This document shows positions 24,431 to 35,812 of a DNA stretch of 64,000 nucleotides, in pieces (within the stretch, counting starts at the first letter, position 1; every line of letters begins with the position of its first letter). Source of the DNA: Rachycentron canadum. Lineage: Eukaryota; Chordata; Actinopteri; Carangiformes; Rachycentridae. The notes beneath the pieces are model-generated. The model ran no database searches. It was not told the DNA's origin and worked only from the letters and a program-made list of their open reading frames with translations. The position numbers and the translations under genes are program-made. The DNA lies in the NCBI GenBank assembly GCA_038496675.1, contig CM076653.1, forward strand, positions 21,838,947 to 21,902,946, given 5' to 3'.

Positions 24431-27400
24431 TAAATCTCCCTACATTTAGTACAGATGGAAAGTGAAACCCGAGTACATTTTAAATTTAAGTGGGATTGGG
24501 ATTGGGTCACATTAGTAAATCATTCCACCACCCACAGCTGAGATAAGGTCTTCATCAGCCATAGGAAGATATGCATTAGGGTTTTCTTTTTCATTGTATG
24601 TGTTGCATGTAGTTATTCAAAGATTTAATAGTGTCTGTGCATCTTATTTATTTTATCTGATGCAACACTATCATATATCACAATGTGATATGTGACAAGG
24701 TGACAGAAAACTAGGAGTTAGCAAATTAGATACACAAACTTGTGTATCTTCATACAAAGCAAACACCAAACTGTGCACTGTAGGTGTCCTTGGGTATTGA
24801 CCTAGTTTAGAGACATCTCTCCTCCTGACTCACTGCATTAATGATAATGAAAGAAGCTGATGTGATTGATGATTAATTGAATCCACCACTAGACTCCTGC
24901 AAGTAGCCCTACAATTTATGTATTCATCATGACGGGAAAAGCAACAACCCTTTTTTGTTTTAATTAATATCATCCTTATTTTCCTCCTCACATTGAATGG
25001 TGGAGATCACCTGGATGTCAAACTGATTGGACTGGTTGTATTATTTTATTTATGAAGGGAACTAAATTACAGCTATTATTGATGGTTAAGGATGAGAATG
25101 ATGATGCTCAACATAAGGAGGAAGATAATGATAATGGAATATTTGAGATTTTAATGATCACAATTCATAGTTTGATAATTAAAATACCATTAGCTATTAA
25201 ATGTCATACACTCTCCCCCAGCATGTCATCCTTATCATAAACTCTCAGTTGACTGTGCTGTGTACAGTGCATAACAACAGCTTTGTAAACTTGAACCATA
25301 AATTTGCCGATATACTTGTGTGTACCATTACAAAGTGACTTCTTTTCCACTCAGTAAAGTTTTGTATTATGCGACCTGCATATTTTGCTTCTGCATCTCA
25401 GTTGGATTTATCAATTAGCTCAGAGTATTTTCTGCATCTAACCTTGTCCTATTTTTTAAAACTCTAAACACAAACAGTTTTCTTAGCAGGTCCAATTTTT
25501 TTTTTTTTTATGATTAATGAAATAATTAAATTTATGCTAATTCAAATATTAAATTGAAAACTGGAACACATAAAACTCTTAGCTACAGTCGGGAGTTGGC
25601 ACACTGCAATAGCAACTGGTGAAACACTGCAGGTGCACACTCAAAAACAGTGGGTTTCAACTTTCTCGCAAGAGGTTGACAACAGTCCCCTGATGAAATA
25701 TGTATTCTGACAGTGACTGGACCCCATCTGGAGTAAAATGTGAACTAGTGTTGTCTCTTAGTGGGCAAGCTGATCAGAGTGCAGAGGTCAATTTGTACCC
25801 AGTTAAGACTTGGCACACAGCCTCTAGCTGAGGAAACTGGACCTTTATTGTCTATATGTTTCATATGACTGATAAATACAGACTGATACATTCTTTAGTG
25901 TTTTACTTGATTCAAGCTTTTTTGACAGCCCACTGTGGTGTGCTGTGTGTGACATTTCTCAATATATGAATACACATGAAGACTTTTTGTTTTGTTAATG
26001 TGGATAATGCAAGAAGTTGTCACTGCAGCCTGGAGTGCCACTTATCATCTTCACACTTTGAATCCATGATCTTTATTTTGAAGAAAATGTTAACACACTA
26101 ATTAAAAAGTTTACTCATTTAATAGAATGCTGCAAGGGTAAGGCTGATTGTTCCCTTCAGTTTGGACTTGATGATTATTTCATGAAACTGTTTAATTTAT
26201 AGCTCCATTTCACTTTGATATCACACTTACTGTATGGCACCCATACACTAACACTGCTTAATGAATTCCATTCCCTAATCTCCTTGAAATCAGTTAAACA
26301 TTTCAAAGTCATTTGAATTTGTCAAAGTAATAATTTTATTTAACCCCAAAACTTCAAAGAATCTTCCCACCCTACTTTTCTTCTTTGGGTGTTGCATCTG
26401 TGGCTGCTCTCATATTCAACTTCCTGCTCTGCACCTCTTAGATTACTGCCTCCTCCCACTCAAATATCCTCTCTAACTTTCACTAGATGCAGAGTGGAGT
26501 AGCCACTCCTATTATTCCGAGCTGTGAAGAGTTGCCAATGAATTGTTCTGAATCCTGTGTGTCCATTTCTGGTGCTGTGTTTACATTCACCCCCCCCCTG
26601 CTTGTTTGGACCTGTTAACTCTGAGTGGGCTTGAGTTGTGAGTGTTTGCACATTCTCATATATATTTTTCTTTTATGAGTGGTGTGAGTATGTGTTATCT
26701 GTGCCTACACATAGTTGGAGATACATTTTTCTTTTTGTTTGCTACTGTGTTTGTATATTTTCCTTCCTACTACATCTCACAGCACTACCTGCTTACTAAC
26801 AATGTGTCTTATGTTTAAACGTATGTGTGTTTTCCACTGTTATTACAAAGGTCTTCCTTCCTCCCTCTTTTGTGTTACTACTGAAGCAGTTCAGCAGACT
26901 ATTTTAGTGAAGTTTTCTGCATACAAACAACCTCCCAACAGATAGATGACAATGTGTCCACTGAAAAACAGACAAGGTCAAGGTCAAACAAAATAATATT
27001 GAAGGAAGCGTGGGACGTGTTCTTCCGTGCCTGTGAATCTGAATTCTTGTGCATTCAGTTCAGCCAGTTTTAGGACAAATGAAACTCAATCTTTACTTTT
27101 TTTTTTTTTTTTTTTCTGTGAATGGACGTTGAATTTACCTCAAACACCCAACATTAACATATCCCAGTGTTCGGGATAAGCATTGCTTTTATGTCCGTAA
27201 AAACACAATATCAGGCCTCAGCACCTGGCAAGTGGCACTGTAATCTCTTTGTTCCAATGGAGCTCAATGCCTCTGTCAAGTAATACTTAAGGGATTGCTT
27301 TGTAATTTCACTGTGATTGCTTCAGATCATAGTTGGAAGGATTTTGTGATTACAGCTACCAGTAGAACAGCTTTGTGGCTTGTCCCAGTTTCTAAACGTG

Positions 27401-27654
27401 ACGCTCAATTATTATGCAGTTACAAGCATATTAAAAGGAGGCACTGTGTAATTACATGTGAAAACATTTGGTTTTAATTTAATTATTCCATTTTCTCCAT
27501 AGGTATTGGGTGATTAAATGTAAATTATATCATTAAATATACAATGGAATTAAACAATACCAAATGCTTTGTGATGTTGCAGGTCTTGATTGTTTCCACA
27601 TTGTGCAGAAGAATGATCGCTGTCCACACTTGTGTGTCGTGACTCTGTCCTAAG

Positions 27655-27773
27655 CAATAGGTTTGGATTCGTGCCCAGAACCGCTGCCTCCCATTAATGG
27701 CCAAAAAGTGGGCGACCGCTACACCGTGGGTGACATGGTTTCGTTCCAGTGTGATCAAGGCTTCTCATTGCAG
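27655..27773 (+). CDS. csmd3: CSMD exon: sushi domain S11, first part
   Basis: It reads AIGLDSCPEPLPPINGQKVG then DRYTVGDMVSFQCDQGFSLQ, giving the first two S11 cysteines. I place the acceptor at tcctaag/caatag because it yields TAIGLDSC across the junction, the human CSMD3 wording as remembered. A second AG six bases downstream (start 27661) would also stay in frame and drop Ala-Ile. The donor is cag/gtaggt in phase 0 (119 nt). The exon carries the intact CCP hallmark of a Val-Ser-Phe-Gln-Cys strand. Confidence 0.9.
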
Positions 27774-28901
27774 GTAGGTGAAAGCATTCGGTGCTCGTGA
27801 AGCAGATGAGTCTGTCAAGGCAGCTCTCTTTTATTTATGATAAGTGAATCATATTTACCTGCCTGGAGTGACAATTTCAAGGGAATACCCCAAGGGGATA
27901 AGTGTGTCAAGACAGCATTACAAAATACTCTTCTATGAGATTTGGGTCTGCGAGTGCAGGAAAAAAAGATGTGTGAATTCACAAGGGGGGGTAACTGTCC
28001 GTGTTTTTGTGTCTTTTTATGAGTGTGTGTGGGTATACGCTGCTTGTTTGCTTGGATGTTTGTGTGAGTGTGTGCTGTTATGAAGCAGCTTTAACTTCTT
28101 CCAATCCTCTCTGAGTAGATACTGTTGTGGTGGCATTTTGAGCTGTAGAACTGTCCTAGGCCACGGGCAATGGATTGTGTGAACAGTCGCCTCACTAATC
28201 CCCAATTTTTTTTCCCTGGACCTGGGCATTCACTTCTTTTCACATCCTCTCCGGACCAACCAGCCGCCTCATACACGCATACATTGTGGAAGGAAAAGCA
28301 CAAGTATGAGTCTTTGGAGTTCATGTGTATGTTTATGTGTGCGTGTTTGTGTGGTAAGACTGTACATACACACAATGTTTCATAGATGTCTGTTTTCAGG
28401 TTTAGCGTAAATCTTGGCTAGCGCATGTTCATGTATGCAGACATTTCACCAGCATCTTGACTGCAGAAAGCCTCTAGACTCTACTCACTGACTCTGCAAT
28501 GAGTATTTTTCAAAAGATTAACCCACATTATCACTTCCATACTGTTTTTGTTTCTAACAGAAAACGAGACTGGAAACAGGATGTTTGTCTTTTCTTGTTC
28601 TCTTAGGCTATAGCACATCTCTCTGTAGTCAGACCCCAGGTGGTGCTCTTGCTGCCCAGCTAACAGCGAGAGGTCCGTCTCCTACTCTTGATACCATCAA
28701 ATATTTACACACAAGACCTTGAGAAGGGGATCCTGAGAAATACAAAAATCTGAATGTTAACAAATTCCAAAGATCCACAGGACAGAAGTTAAATCTGCTA
28801 CAAGCACCTGTTGGTTCGATCTTTTTTGTTCATTTTCTTCTGTTTGTTTTGTTTCATGATATTTCAGTGAATGTATTGTTTTTGTTTGTTTTCCTCAACA
28901 G
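27774..28901. other. csmd3: Intron within S11
   Basis: A 1128-bp intron with GT-rich patches near 28000-28080 and 28320-28360. No exon or transposon was recognised. Confidence 0.8.
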
Positions 28902-28971
28902 GGTAATGCATATATTACCTGCATGCCTGGTCCTGTCAGAAGATGGAATTACCCAGTACCTTTGTGTTTAG
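28902..28971 (+). CDS. csmd3: CSMD exon: sushi domain S11, second part
   Basis: A short 70-nt exon between cctcaacag and tttag/gtaaag, phase 0 in and phase 1 out. It reads GNAYITCMPGPVRRWNYPVP then LCL. ITC and LCL supply cysteines three and four of S11, and RRWNYP is the conserved tryptophan region found in every CSMD S11. The CMPGPVRRWNYP wording (with Pro-Val) is the CSMD3 form; CSMD1 has PGTVRRWNYP. Confidence 0.93.
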
Positions 28972-29642
28972 GTAAAGTATTATTTTCTATGATCTGGCAT
29001 CAGCAGCATACAGGGTTTAAATGAGGTGATATTGTGGACAACAAAAGCATATTTGTTATATCAAACGCAGACTCACTCTCTTTTTTTTTTTTTTTTTTTT
29101 TGCCGTTTGCCATTCACCTTTTCTCATTGACTTTTTCCTTGTTCATCTTTTCTTTTTCATCTTTTTCCCACTGATGCTTCACTCATACACAGCCACACAA
29201 TAGATCAATGGCCTCACAGTGGACTTGTTATTGCATTAGGGAAAGCTACAATTTCATTGTAAGATTAGAGAAGGGGATGATGGGAGGTTTGGGGGGTGGG
29301 GATTATGAATTTTATGCTTTCCCCTTTAGTTGAAGCTTTGCACTTTCTCAGTACATTGATTTTTGATGCCCCTGATGAGATTCTCTAGACTCCCTTGACA
29401 TTTCATCTGAGGTTGATTGCCACAGTGATAGATTCCAGAGATTACTAAGGAAGTGCTCCACTTTCTGTTTTGACACCTCACTGTTCTGATGCCCCCAATT
29501 ACACTTGAACACAAACCCACACACATACTAGTGCCAACACACCCCTACAGTACATTTAAACACACAGACACTTTTACATGCAAACACACACACACACACA
29601 CACACCCCTACAGTACATTTAAACACACAGACACTTTTACAT

Positions 29643-29696
<54 letters not shown>

Positions 29697-30863
29697 TGCT
29701 CTTCATGTAAATGTTCTGTCCCTGTAGTTTTCACAGTTCACTGCAGACATAAATCCCAGCTTTACTGTTGACAGGCCTGTTCTTGAATGCGTGTGCTCGC
29801 TCATTAGCTCAGCTCCTCTCTCGTCTGCAATGCGTACGCTGATCCTAACACCCCAGGATCCAAATTCACTTTGTTGCTGATAAACTCACATCAAAGTGGT
29901 TGCATGCCCCTGCACAAACAGCATAACATCCTCATAAGTGCCTCTCCTCTTCTCTTCACTTTCATTTTACACACAAACAGGTCAAGCAGGTTTCCCCCAA
30001 GACAAGCGCAATTAAATCCCAAGGTAGTTCACCAGCGCACCCCCCCCCATTCTGGCCTTGTTGATAGTCCCAAAAGAAATAGCGGCAATACCCCTTATGC
30101 TTCAAACCATTTGCCAAATAAATGGGCCTGTTTAGATTGGGATGGGAAAAAGAGGAATAATTCAGCTACAAGTTTACATTCATGCCTCTGGTGACTGTAA
30201 TTGTATTACACCTGGATGTTTATGTAAGACTAGGGCATGTGCCACGGGAGGGGAGGGGATGAGTGTAACCTTCACAGCAAGCTGAAGTGTTCTCTAATGC
30301 ACAGTCAAAGAGGAGAGGTAGCGTGTTGCAGGGGGGATGGTGAAGTAATCACCACCACCGCTGAGCATAACTGTAGTGCTGTACCGAATATTGACTCCCT
30401 CATTTATTTTAATTTAAAGCACCACCAAACAAGGAATGTGCCTCAGTCTGTCATGTTTTTCACAAATGCCCTTGTGGAGCATAATCCATACAGTCAAGCT
30501 AAGATGTAAAAGCACAAATCATAGACATGCTCAAACACAGAGACACACCCCAACCTGATCTGAAGCTTATGAAGCACACACACAGCATTTCATTTCCTCT
30601 CTCGCCACTTGTACAGTCTGCTTATAATATGAGAACATACACATGCGTATGAGCACATTTTGGTAAATGCAAATAAATTCCCTCCCTTCTCTTGTGCACA
30701 TACCAAGCAATCATGCGAGTCCTGTAACTTGCACACACATACACTATGCTCCTTGCCTTCCCTGTATACCCCCCCCCCTTTAGTCACTGTTTCTCTTTGT
30801 TTTCCCATCGAGCCATTGTGTGGAAAAGTGACATGTTCTTTCTCCTTGGTTGGTCTCCCTCAG
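28972..30863. other. csmd3: Intron between S11 and CUB12
   Basis: A 1.9-kb intron. It contains a T-run near 29080-29101, a 63-bp perfect tandem duplication with CA tracts at 29541-29694, and C-runs near 30040 and 30770. No exon was seen. Confidence 0.8.
29541..29694. repeat. 63-bp tandem duplication with CA tracts
   Basis: A unit starting acccctacagtacatttaaa and ending in CA repeats occurs at 29541-29603 and again, unchanged, at 29604-29666. The second copy runs on into a longer CA tract to about 29694. Confidence 0.93.
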
Positions 30864-30980
30864 CTCAGTGTGGCGGGTCTATGACAGACTTCAGCGGCGT
30901 CATCCTCAGCCCAGGCTTCCCAGGGAATTACCAGAGCAGCCTGGACTGCAGCTGGAGAGTTCAGCTCCCTATTGGCTTCG
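30864..30980 (+). CDS. csmd3: CSMD exon: CUB12, first part
   Basis: Acceptor ctccctcag, donor ttcg/gtctgt, phase 1 at both ends (117 nt). It reads AQCGGSMTDFSGVILSPGFP, then GNYQSSLDCSWRVQLPIGF. QCGG and DCSW are the two CUB cysteines. The exon must stop at ttcg because joining to 31637 restores GFGIHLQFLNFSTE, the family sequence; reading on gives LSPP and then runs into the gap. The donor gtctgt is not a consensus donor but is the only one that fits. Confidence 0.9.
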
Positions 30981-30995
30981 GTCTGTCACCCCCCC

Positions 30996-31357
30996 NNNNN
31001 NNNNNNNNNNNNNNNNNNNNNNNNNNNNNNNNNNNNNNNNNNNNNNNNNNNNNNNNNNNNNNNNNNNNNNNNNNNNNNNNNNNNNNNNNNNNNNNNNNNN
31101 NNNNNNNNNNNNNNNNNNNNNNNNNNNNNNNNNNNNNNNNNNNNNNNNNNNNNNNNNNNNNNNNNNNNNNNNNNNNNNNNNNNNNNNNNNNNNNNNNNNN
31201 NNNNNNNNNNNNNNNNNNNNNNNNNNNNNNNNNNNNNNNNNNNNNNNNNNNNNNNNNNNNNNNNNNNNNNNNNNNNNNNNNNNNNNNNNNNNNNNNNNNN
31301 NNNNNNNNNNNNNNNNNNNNNNNNNNNNNNNNNNNNNNNNNNNNNNNNNNNNNNNNN
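30996..31357. other. Assembly gap (362 N)
   Basis: A run of undetermined bases between a C homopolymer on the left and an adapter-like 13-mer on the right. It falls inside an intron, 15 bases after the CUB12 donor, so it does not remove coding sequence. Its size may be an estimate. Confidence 0.99.
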
Positions 31358-31370
31358 GTATAAGAGACAG
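31358..31370 (+). other. Tn5/Nextera mosaic-end remnant (artefact)
   Basis: The 13 bases directly after the gap, gtataagagacag, equal the last 13 bases of the 19-bp Tn5 mosaic end used in Nextera libraries. A chance match of 13 bases exactly at a gap edge is unlikely. This is most simply untrimmed adapter from a mate-pair or gap-filling read and should not be treated as genomic. Confidence 0.85.
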
Positions 31371-31636
31371 CTCCCAACCCCACCCCCCCTTCCTTTCTTC
31401 TTCTCCTCTTCTCTCTCTTTCTCTGTTTTTTTTTGGTTAGTTCTTCTGTGCTGCTTTGTTCTGCATTGTTGCATTTACTCCTCTCCTCTAATTTTAGAAC
31501 CTAATAATTTTATGTACGCTTTTAACATTCAATTTGAAGTAACATCCTACTACAGTTATTTAATGGCACATGCACTCACTCACTTTATCCATGTATTCTA
31601 GTTTTCCTACATTAACCCTTTGTTTATGCTTTTTAG

Positions 31637-31846
31637 GGATCCATTTGCAGTTTCTGAACTTCTCAACAGAGCCTGTTCATGACTATCTGGAAGTGCGCAG
31701 CGGGAGTCTGGAGACAGGAACAGTGATCGATCGGTTCAGTGGCCCGGTGGTCCCCAACTCCCTCTTTAGCACCACCCACGAGACCACTCTCTTCTTCCAC
31801 AGTGACTACTCCCAGAACAAACCTGGCTTCCACATTGTCTACCAAG
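31637..31846 (+). CDS. csmd3: CSMD exon: CUB12, second part
   Basis: Acceptor atgcttttag, donor caag/gtaagg, phase 1 at both ends (210 nt). It reads GIHLQFLNFSTEPVHDYLEV, RSGSLETGTVIDRFSGPVVP, then NSLFSTTHETTLFFHSDYSQ and NKPGFHIVYQ. E-x-x-x-D-Y-L-E-V is the acidic calcium-type patch of CUB domains. HSDYSQN.PGFHIVYQ matches CSMD3 closely (CSMD1 has HSQNRQGFKLAYQ). N-F-S is a possible glycosylation site. Confidence 0.95.
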
Positions 31847-32333
31847 GTAAGGAGGCAAGAGTGGTGTTATAATAGCAGCAACTGAAAAATTGAAAGAGGA
31901 TTGAAGAGTTTGCTAATAGAACAATTTAAAAGACTGTCAGTCCATTTTTAGACCAGGAACAGCCATTAGTCCTGGAAGGCAGATGCTTCAACTGAGGGTG
32001 AAAGATTAAAAGAAGTTTAAGAATAAAGAAATCAACACTGACCTCTGTTGAGAAATTCAACAGCGCCAATCTTTGAATGGCAATACTATTGGCTATGTAT
32101 TGTCTCAGTGGGTTATTTTGTTTATTAAAGGCAATGTGAAAATGTTATGTGACACAATTTAGAATTTAAGTTTTTGGACAAAACCTTGTATTTTCAAAAC
32201 GATAAAAGAAAAATAACCAGACTTATTACCACTAGTATTACAGTAGTGTCTCATTATTGCTTTGAGTCTTGTATTCCATTAACTTCCTCTGCTCTGTATG
32301 GGTTTGATTTTTTTTTTTTTTTTTTTTTCCCAG
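31847..32333. other. csmd3: Intron between CUB12 and S12
   Basis: A 487-bp intron with a T-run of about 20 directly before the next acceptor. No other feature was seen. Confidence 0.85.
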
Positions 32334-32522
32334 CATATGAGCTACAGAGGTGTCCGGACCCTCGGCCGTTTCGTAATGGCATAGTGATCGGTCAGGACTA
32401 CAGTGTTGGGATGACAATTTCCTTTGAGTGCCTGCCGGGTTACACTCTGCTTGGAGAGCCCTCTCTCACCTGTCTGCATGGAGTCAGCAGAAACTGGAAT
32501 TACCCCATACCTCGCTGCGAAG
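32334..32522 (+). CDS. csmd3: CSMD exon: sushi domain S12
   Basis: A single symmetric exon (189 nt, phase 1 to 1) after a poly-T acceptor. It begins AYELQRCPDPRPFRNGIVIG. The four cysteines are in QRCPD, FECLPGY, LTCLHG and PRCE, with the tryptophan in SRNWNYP. The C-L-H-G-V-S-R-N-W stretch is the CSMD3 wording; CSMD1 has CQHGINRNW. Confidence 0.95.
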
Positions 32523-33570
32523 GTGACCGGCTAGTGTCTTTTTTTCATTTTTTTTTTTTTTAAATCACAACAGGTGGTTTTCACCTGCGTCGCTATATAT
32601 GCAATAAAAAAAACAAAAAAAAAAAAACCTACAGAATCACCTACAATCATGTACAGAATCAGCAAAGTATATTTATCAGTCATGAAATTCCTTTTCTTTG
32701 ATCTTTTTCTGTCACTATTTCCCAGAACTCAGTGGTAAAAATATTTAAATAAATATGCACAAACAAATCATTTAGAAAGTCGTGCACACTACCTTCTTAG
32801 AAGCTGACTAAAGTAAAGACGGAGACGCTTTTCCATCATTGTTACCCTCTAAAAATAAGGTCTTTGAAGTTATTTCAAATAGAAAAATGCATTTTTTTGT
32901 CTGCTTGTTGTCACATCAAAAACCTTTATTCTGGCACATTAAAGCATCTGACTCACTTTTACCACCAATGTACAGTGGTACCACTCTACTGAACTATAAA
33001 CTGATACAGCCCATTATAATGATATATGGAGCATTTGCAAGTCTTTATCACAAAGCTGATTACGCCTGTCTCTTTTGTAAATTTCCAAGAGACTTCTCAG
33101 ATGTTGATAAATTATGCCTTTGCTCTCATCGGTTAAGTGAAGTACTGCCTACGAGTTTGGTATTTGTGTGAGAATAGTTTTGTTTTTTCTCAGTAGACGC
33201 TGTATTGCCCCTGTCGAGTTTACAGTTCTTTTTGATGTTGAGGGCAGAACTTTAGTTTTGGCTCCTAGTTCAAAGTCAAATTTTAGCATATTCCCTCTGA
33301 TGGTGGGGGAGCTTTACTGTCAGAACCACTCAGTGTTATCAAGTTCACCGCAACCAGTGACCATTTGCCGCAGTTGAATCAAACAGGTGTGCCCTCCCCA
33401 CCCCCACCCCCCTTTTCCATATGCCAGTGATGACCCAGTAACACACAGTTATGGTTTATTTTATCAACAGTTAGTGGCAGTACAACCATGAAAGCAAGTT
33501 TTATAACTTGAGGTAAATCAAAGACTGGATTTCTATTTTCAGCCAACCTGATTTTCTTCTCTCCCTCCAG
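32523..33570. other. csmd3: Intron between S12 and CUB13
   Basis: A 1048-bp intron with poly-T and poly-A runs near 32540-32560 and 32605-32628 and a C-rich patch near 33390-33415. No exon was seen. Confidence 0.8.
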
Positions 33571-33748
33571 CTCTATGTGGTGGGAATATAACATCCATGA
33601 ATGGCACTATTTACTCTCCTGGACACCCAGCCGAGTATCCACACTTCCAGGACTGCATGTGGAGTGTCAGAGTACCCCCTGGGTATGGCATCTCCATCAA
33701 TTTCTCTGTTATAAATACAGAGCCAATCTACGACTACATCACTGTCTG
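33571..33748 (+). CDS. csmd3: CSMD exon: CUB13, first part
   Basis: Acceptor ctccctccag, donor gtctg/gtaagt; phase 1 in, phase 2 out (178 nt). It reads ALCGGNITSMNGTIYSPGHP, AEYPHFQDCMWSVRVPPGYG, then ISINFSVINTEPIYDYITVW. Both CUB cysteines (LCGG, DCMW) and the TEPIYDYITVW acidic patch are present. LCGGNIT.MNGTIYSPG is the CSMD3 form (CSMD1 has PCGYNVT). N-I-T, N-G-T and N-F-S are possible glycosylation sites. Confidence 0.95.
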
Positions 33749-35225
33749 GTAAGTTCTCATCCGTATCTCAGTATGACATCAGCTTATGGCACACATCAAA
33801 CAGACATAGCTGCATACACAGTTCAGTCCTTCTGAATTGGTAGTGTTGTCTGTGGGATTTAAAAAAAAGGGATGCAGATTTTACAAATACTGCTAAGCAG
33901 TGAGCCACAAAATGTTTCCACATGCTTGATGCAGCTTCCACCATTTTCTCCCATATACAGTGCATTGCAATTAGAGCAAGTATTGAGATGGTTAGTGGAT
34001 GAATAATTGGACAGACTCAGCCAAATGTTTTTCGTGTCAGTCAGACCCAGACTCAGATGAGGAGTCTGCTGTGCACCAAAATCAGCAATCAACTTTGTCA
34101 TTAGCTGCTTATTTTGTTCATGTTTTGTATCATGTAAAAAACACCATATGGATTTGTTAGCAAGGTTAAAAACAAATGAGAATACAGCTTGGTATTTGCC
34201 TTACTTACTGAGCTGCACACAGTGGATTTAACAGTTGATAAAAGGCCATTGGCCAGTTGGACAAATTTTGCTGTTTTTGATGTGACACCCATATTAGATG
34301 AGCCAAGAACCATCCAGGTATGTTGAAATATGTGTGGATATTTGTAGATTTACCTTTCCCCTGACACCTTATTTCCTTACAAACTCTCACAAAAAAAAAA
34401 GAAAACATTGTTATAGGTGATGAAATACAAGAAAGTAAAGTCACTGTTTCCTTTTGCTCCTATTCACCAAACTTATGGTAGATGTTTAACTCCAGATCCC
34501 TAGTGTTACAGACAGAAATGTGTATCCGAATGAAAACATTAACTCTGAGTTACTATGGATATTTGTTAGTTATGTAGAAACAACAGAAACTTCTCCCAGT
34601 GAATGGCACAACAGTAAATTGTACTACCTGCTTCAACACTCCAGCAGCTGTCTCTCTTTCTATCTGTCTATCTCAACCTTTTCGTACGCTCTCTATAGTA
34701 TAGTAAGCCTCAGGCAGTCATGGAGCTGCCCTCATGGGTGACGGAGAAGCAAAATGCCCTCGAGCATCTGGGTCTACCATTCATAGTATAGAAGGAGGGA
34801 GCTACTGGCACTCCTGTTCTCAAATGAAATAGTGCATAAACAATCTGTCCCTTGGTAGCAACATTTCATTTTCCTGCCTGACTGCCACCTCCCATTTTGC
34901 TGATCACTCTGAAATGAAACTGCAATAAGACTTTTTTTAATGTCTAAGATATTAAAGGTACATACACATACAAAAAAGCATTTAGAGTACATCACTCAGG
35001 TGAACAGGCCTGGAGCTAGCTGAAAGTGCCAATAATGAAATGCTTTTCTCTTGTACCACAATAGCATTTATATATAAAAGAAAAGTAGTGTTTTCTCACA
35101 TGAATCTTTCTTTCCTTTTATCCAAAGAGAAGAAAACACTCAAAAACTCTTATTTAGACATCCTATTTTAAATACATTTCATGACATTGTTCTTAAAAGC
35201 TTTTGAAAGTTTGCTCCAATACTAA

Positions 35226-35276
35226 GTGTGTGTGTGTGTGTGTGTTTTGTGTGTGTGTGTATGTGTTTGTGTGTAT
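35226..35276. repeat. Imperfect TG microsatellite
   Basis: TG repeats interrupted by tttt and ta. No other feature nearby. Confidence 0.9.
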
Positions 35277-35600
35277 AAACATAGAAATATGTCTGTTTTT
35301 TGTGAATAAGACATCTGAGGAATTAAGGTGTGTCATCACAGCGAAAGATACAAAAAAATCCAATGAATTCAGAATTGGTTGGTCAATATATTGCTTCTAA
35401 TCACCCAGCAGAGCTAGAGATAATAAGATAAGTAAAGTGGTTGAAATTGCTATGTCAACAGGAAAAACACGGAATATATTTTATTTTTTTATTTTGTCAT
35501 ATTTCTTATCTTTCATTGGAACCTGAAGTTCATACAGTCCACCTGAAATATAAAAATATGTTTTGGGTCTCTCAGTGTCTCCTCCTAGTCAGATGTTCTC

Positions 35601-35812
35601 CACGGGGAGCCACCCCAGAGACATCCTAATTAAATGTCTGTGCTATCTCAACTATCTGTTTTCAGGAGGAGCGGTGGAGCAGAAGGTCTGTTCCAAGTTC
35701 CTCCCAAATATCGGGCTTCTCCCTCTATGACCCCAACCTGCACAGGCAGCACATTTCAGCTCTTTGTGTCCATAAATCGAGAACTTCACCTTCAGGCTTA
35801 GCTCCATTTCCA
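35601..35812 (+). mobile_element. LINE fragment (probable)
   Basis: The run from ccacggggagccaccccaga through gaggagcggtggagcagaag to gaacttcaccttcaggctta resembles, from memory, the 3-prime part of a LINE common in teleosts. It is short, diverged, and has no open frame of its own. The family cannot be named with confidence. Confidence 0.45.

Larger units (their letters stand above)
19704..27654. other. csmd3: Long intron between CUB11 and S11
   Basis: A 7.95-kb intron, the longest complete one in the window. It holds a probable dispersed repeat near 20325-20455, a 510-bp piggyBac-like MITE at 22183-22692 and a Tc1 fossil at 23741-24430. The block 27225-27500 has balanced composition and looks like possible conserved noncoding sequence. 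No exon was found. Confidence 0.75.
30981..31636. other. csmd3: Intron within CUB12, with assembly gap
   Basis: A 656-bp intron as written, of which 362 bases are N (30996-31357). The coding sequence on both sides is complete, so no exon is missing. The sequence restarts with an adapter-like word, then pyrimidine-rich sequence. Confidence 0.85.

Noticed and set aside
30986..31474. Open frames made mostly of X
   Set aside because: They run through the N gap and have no support.
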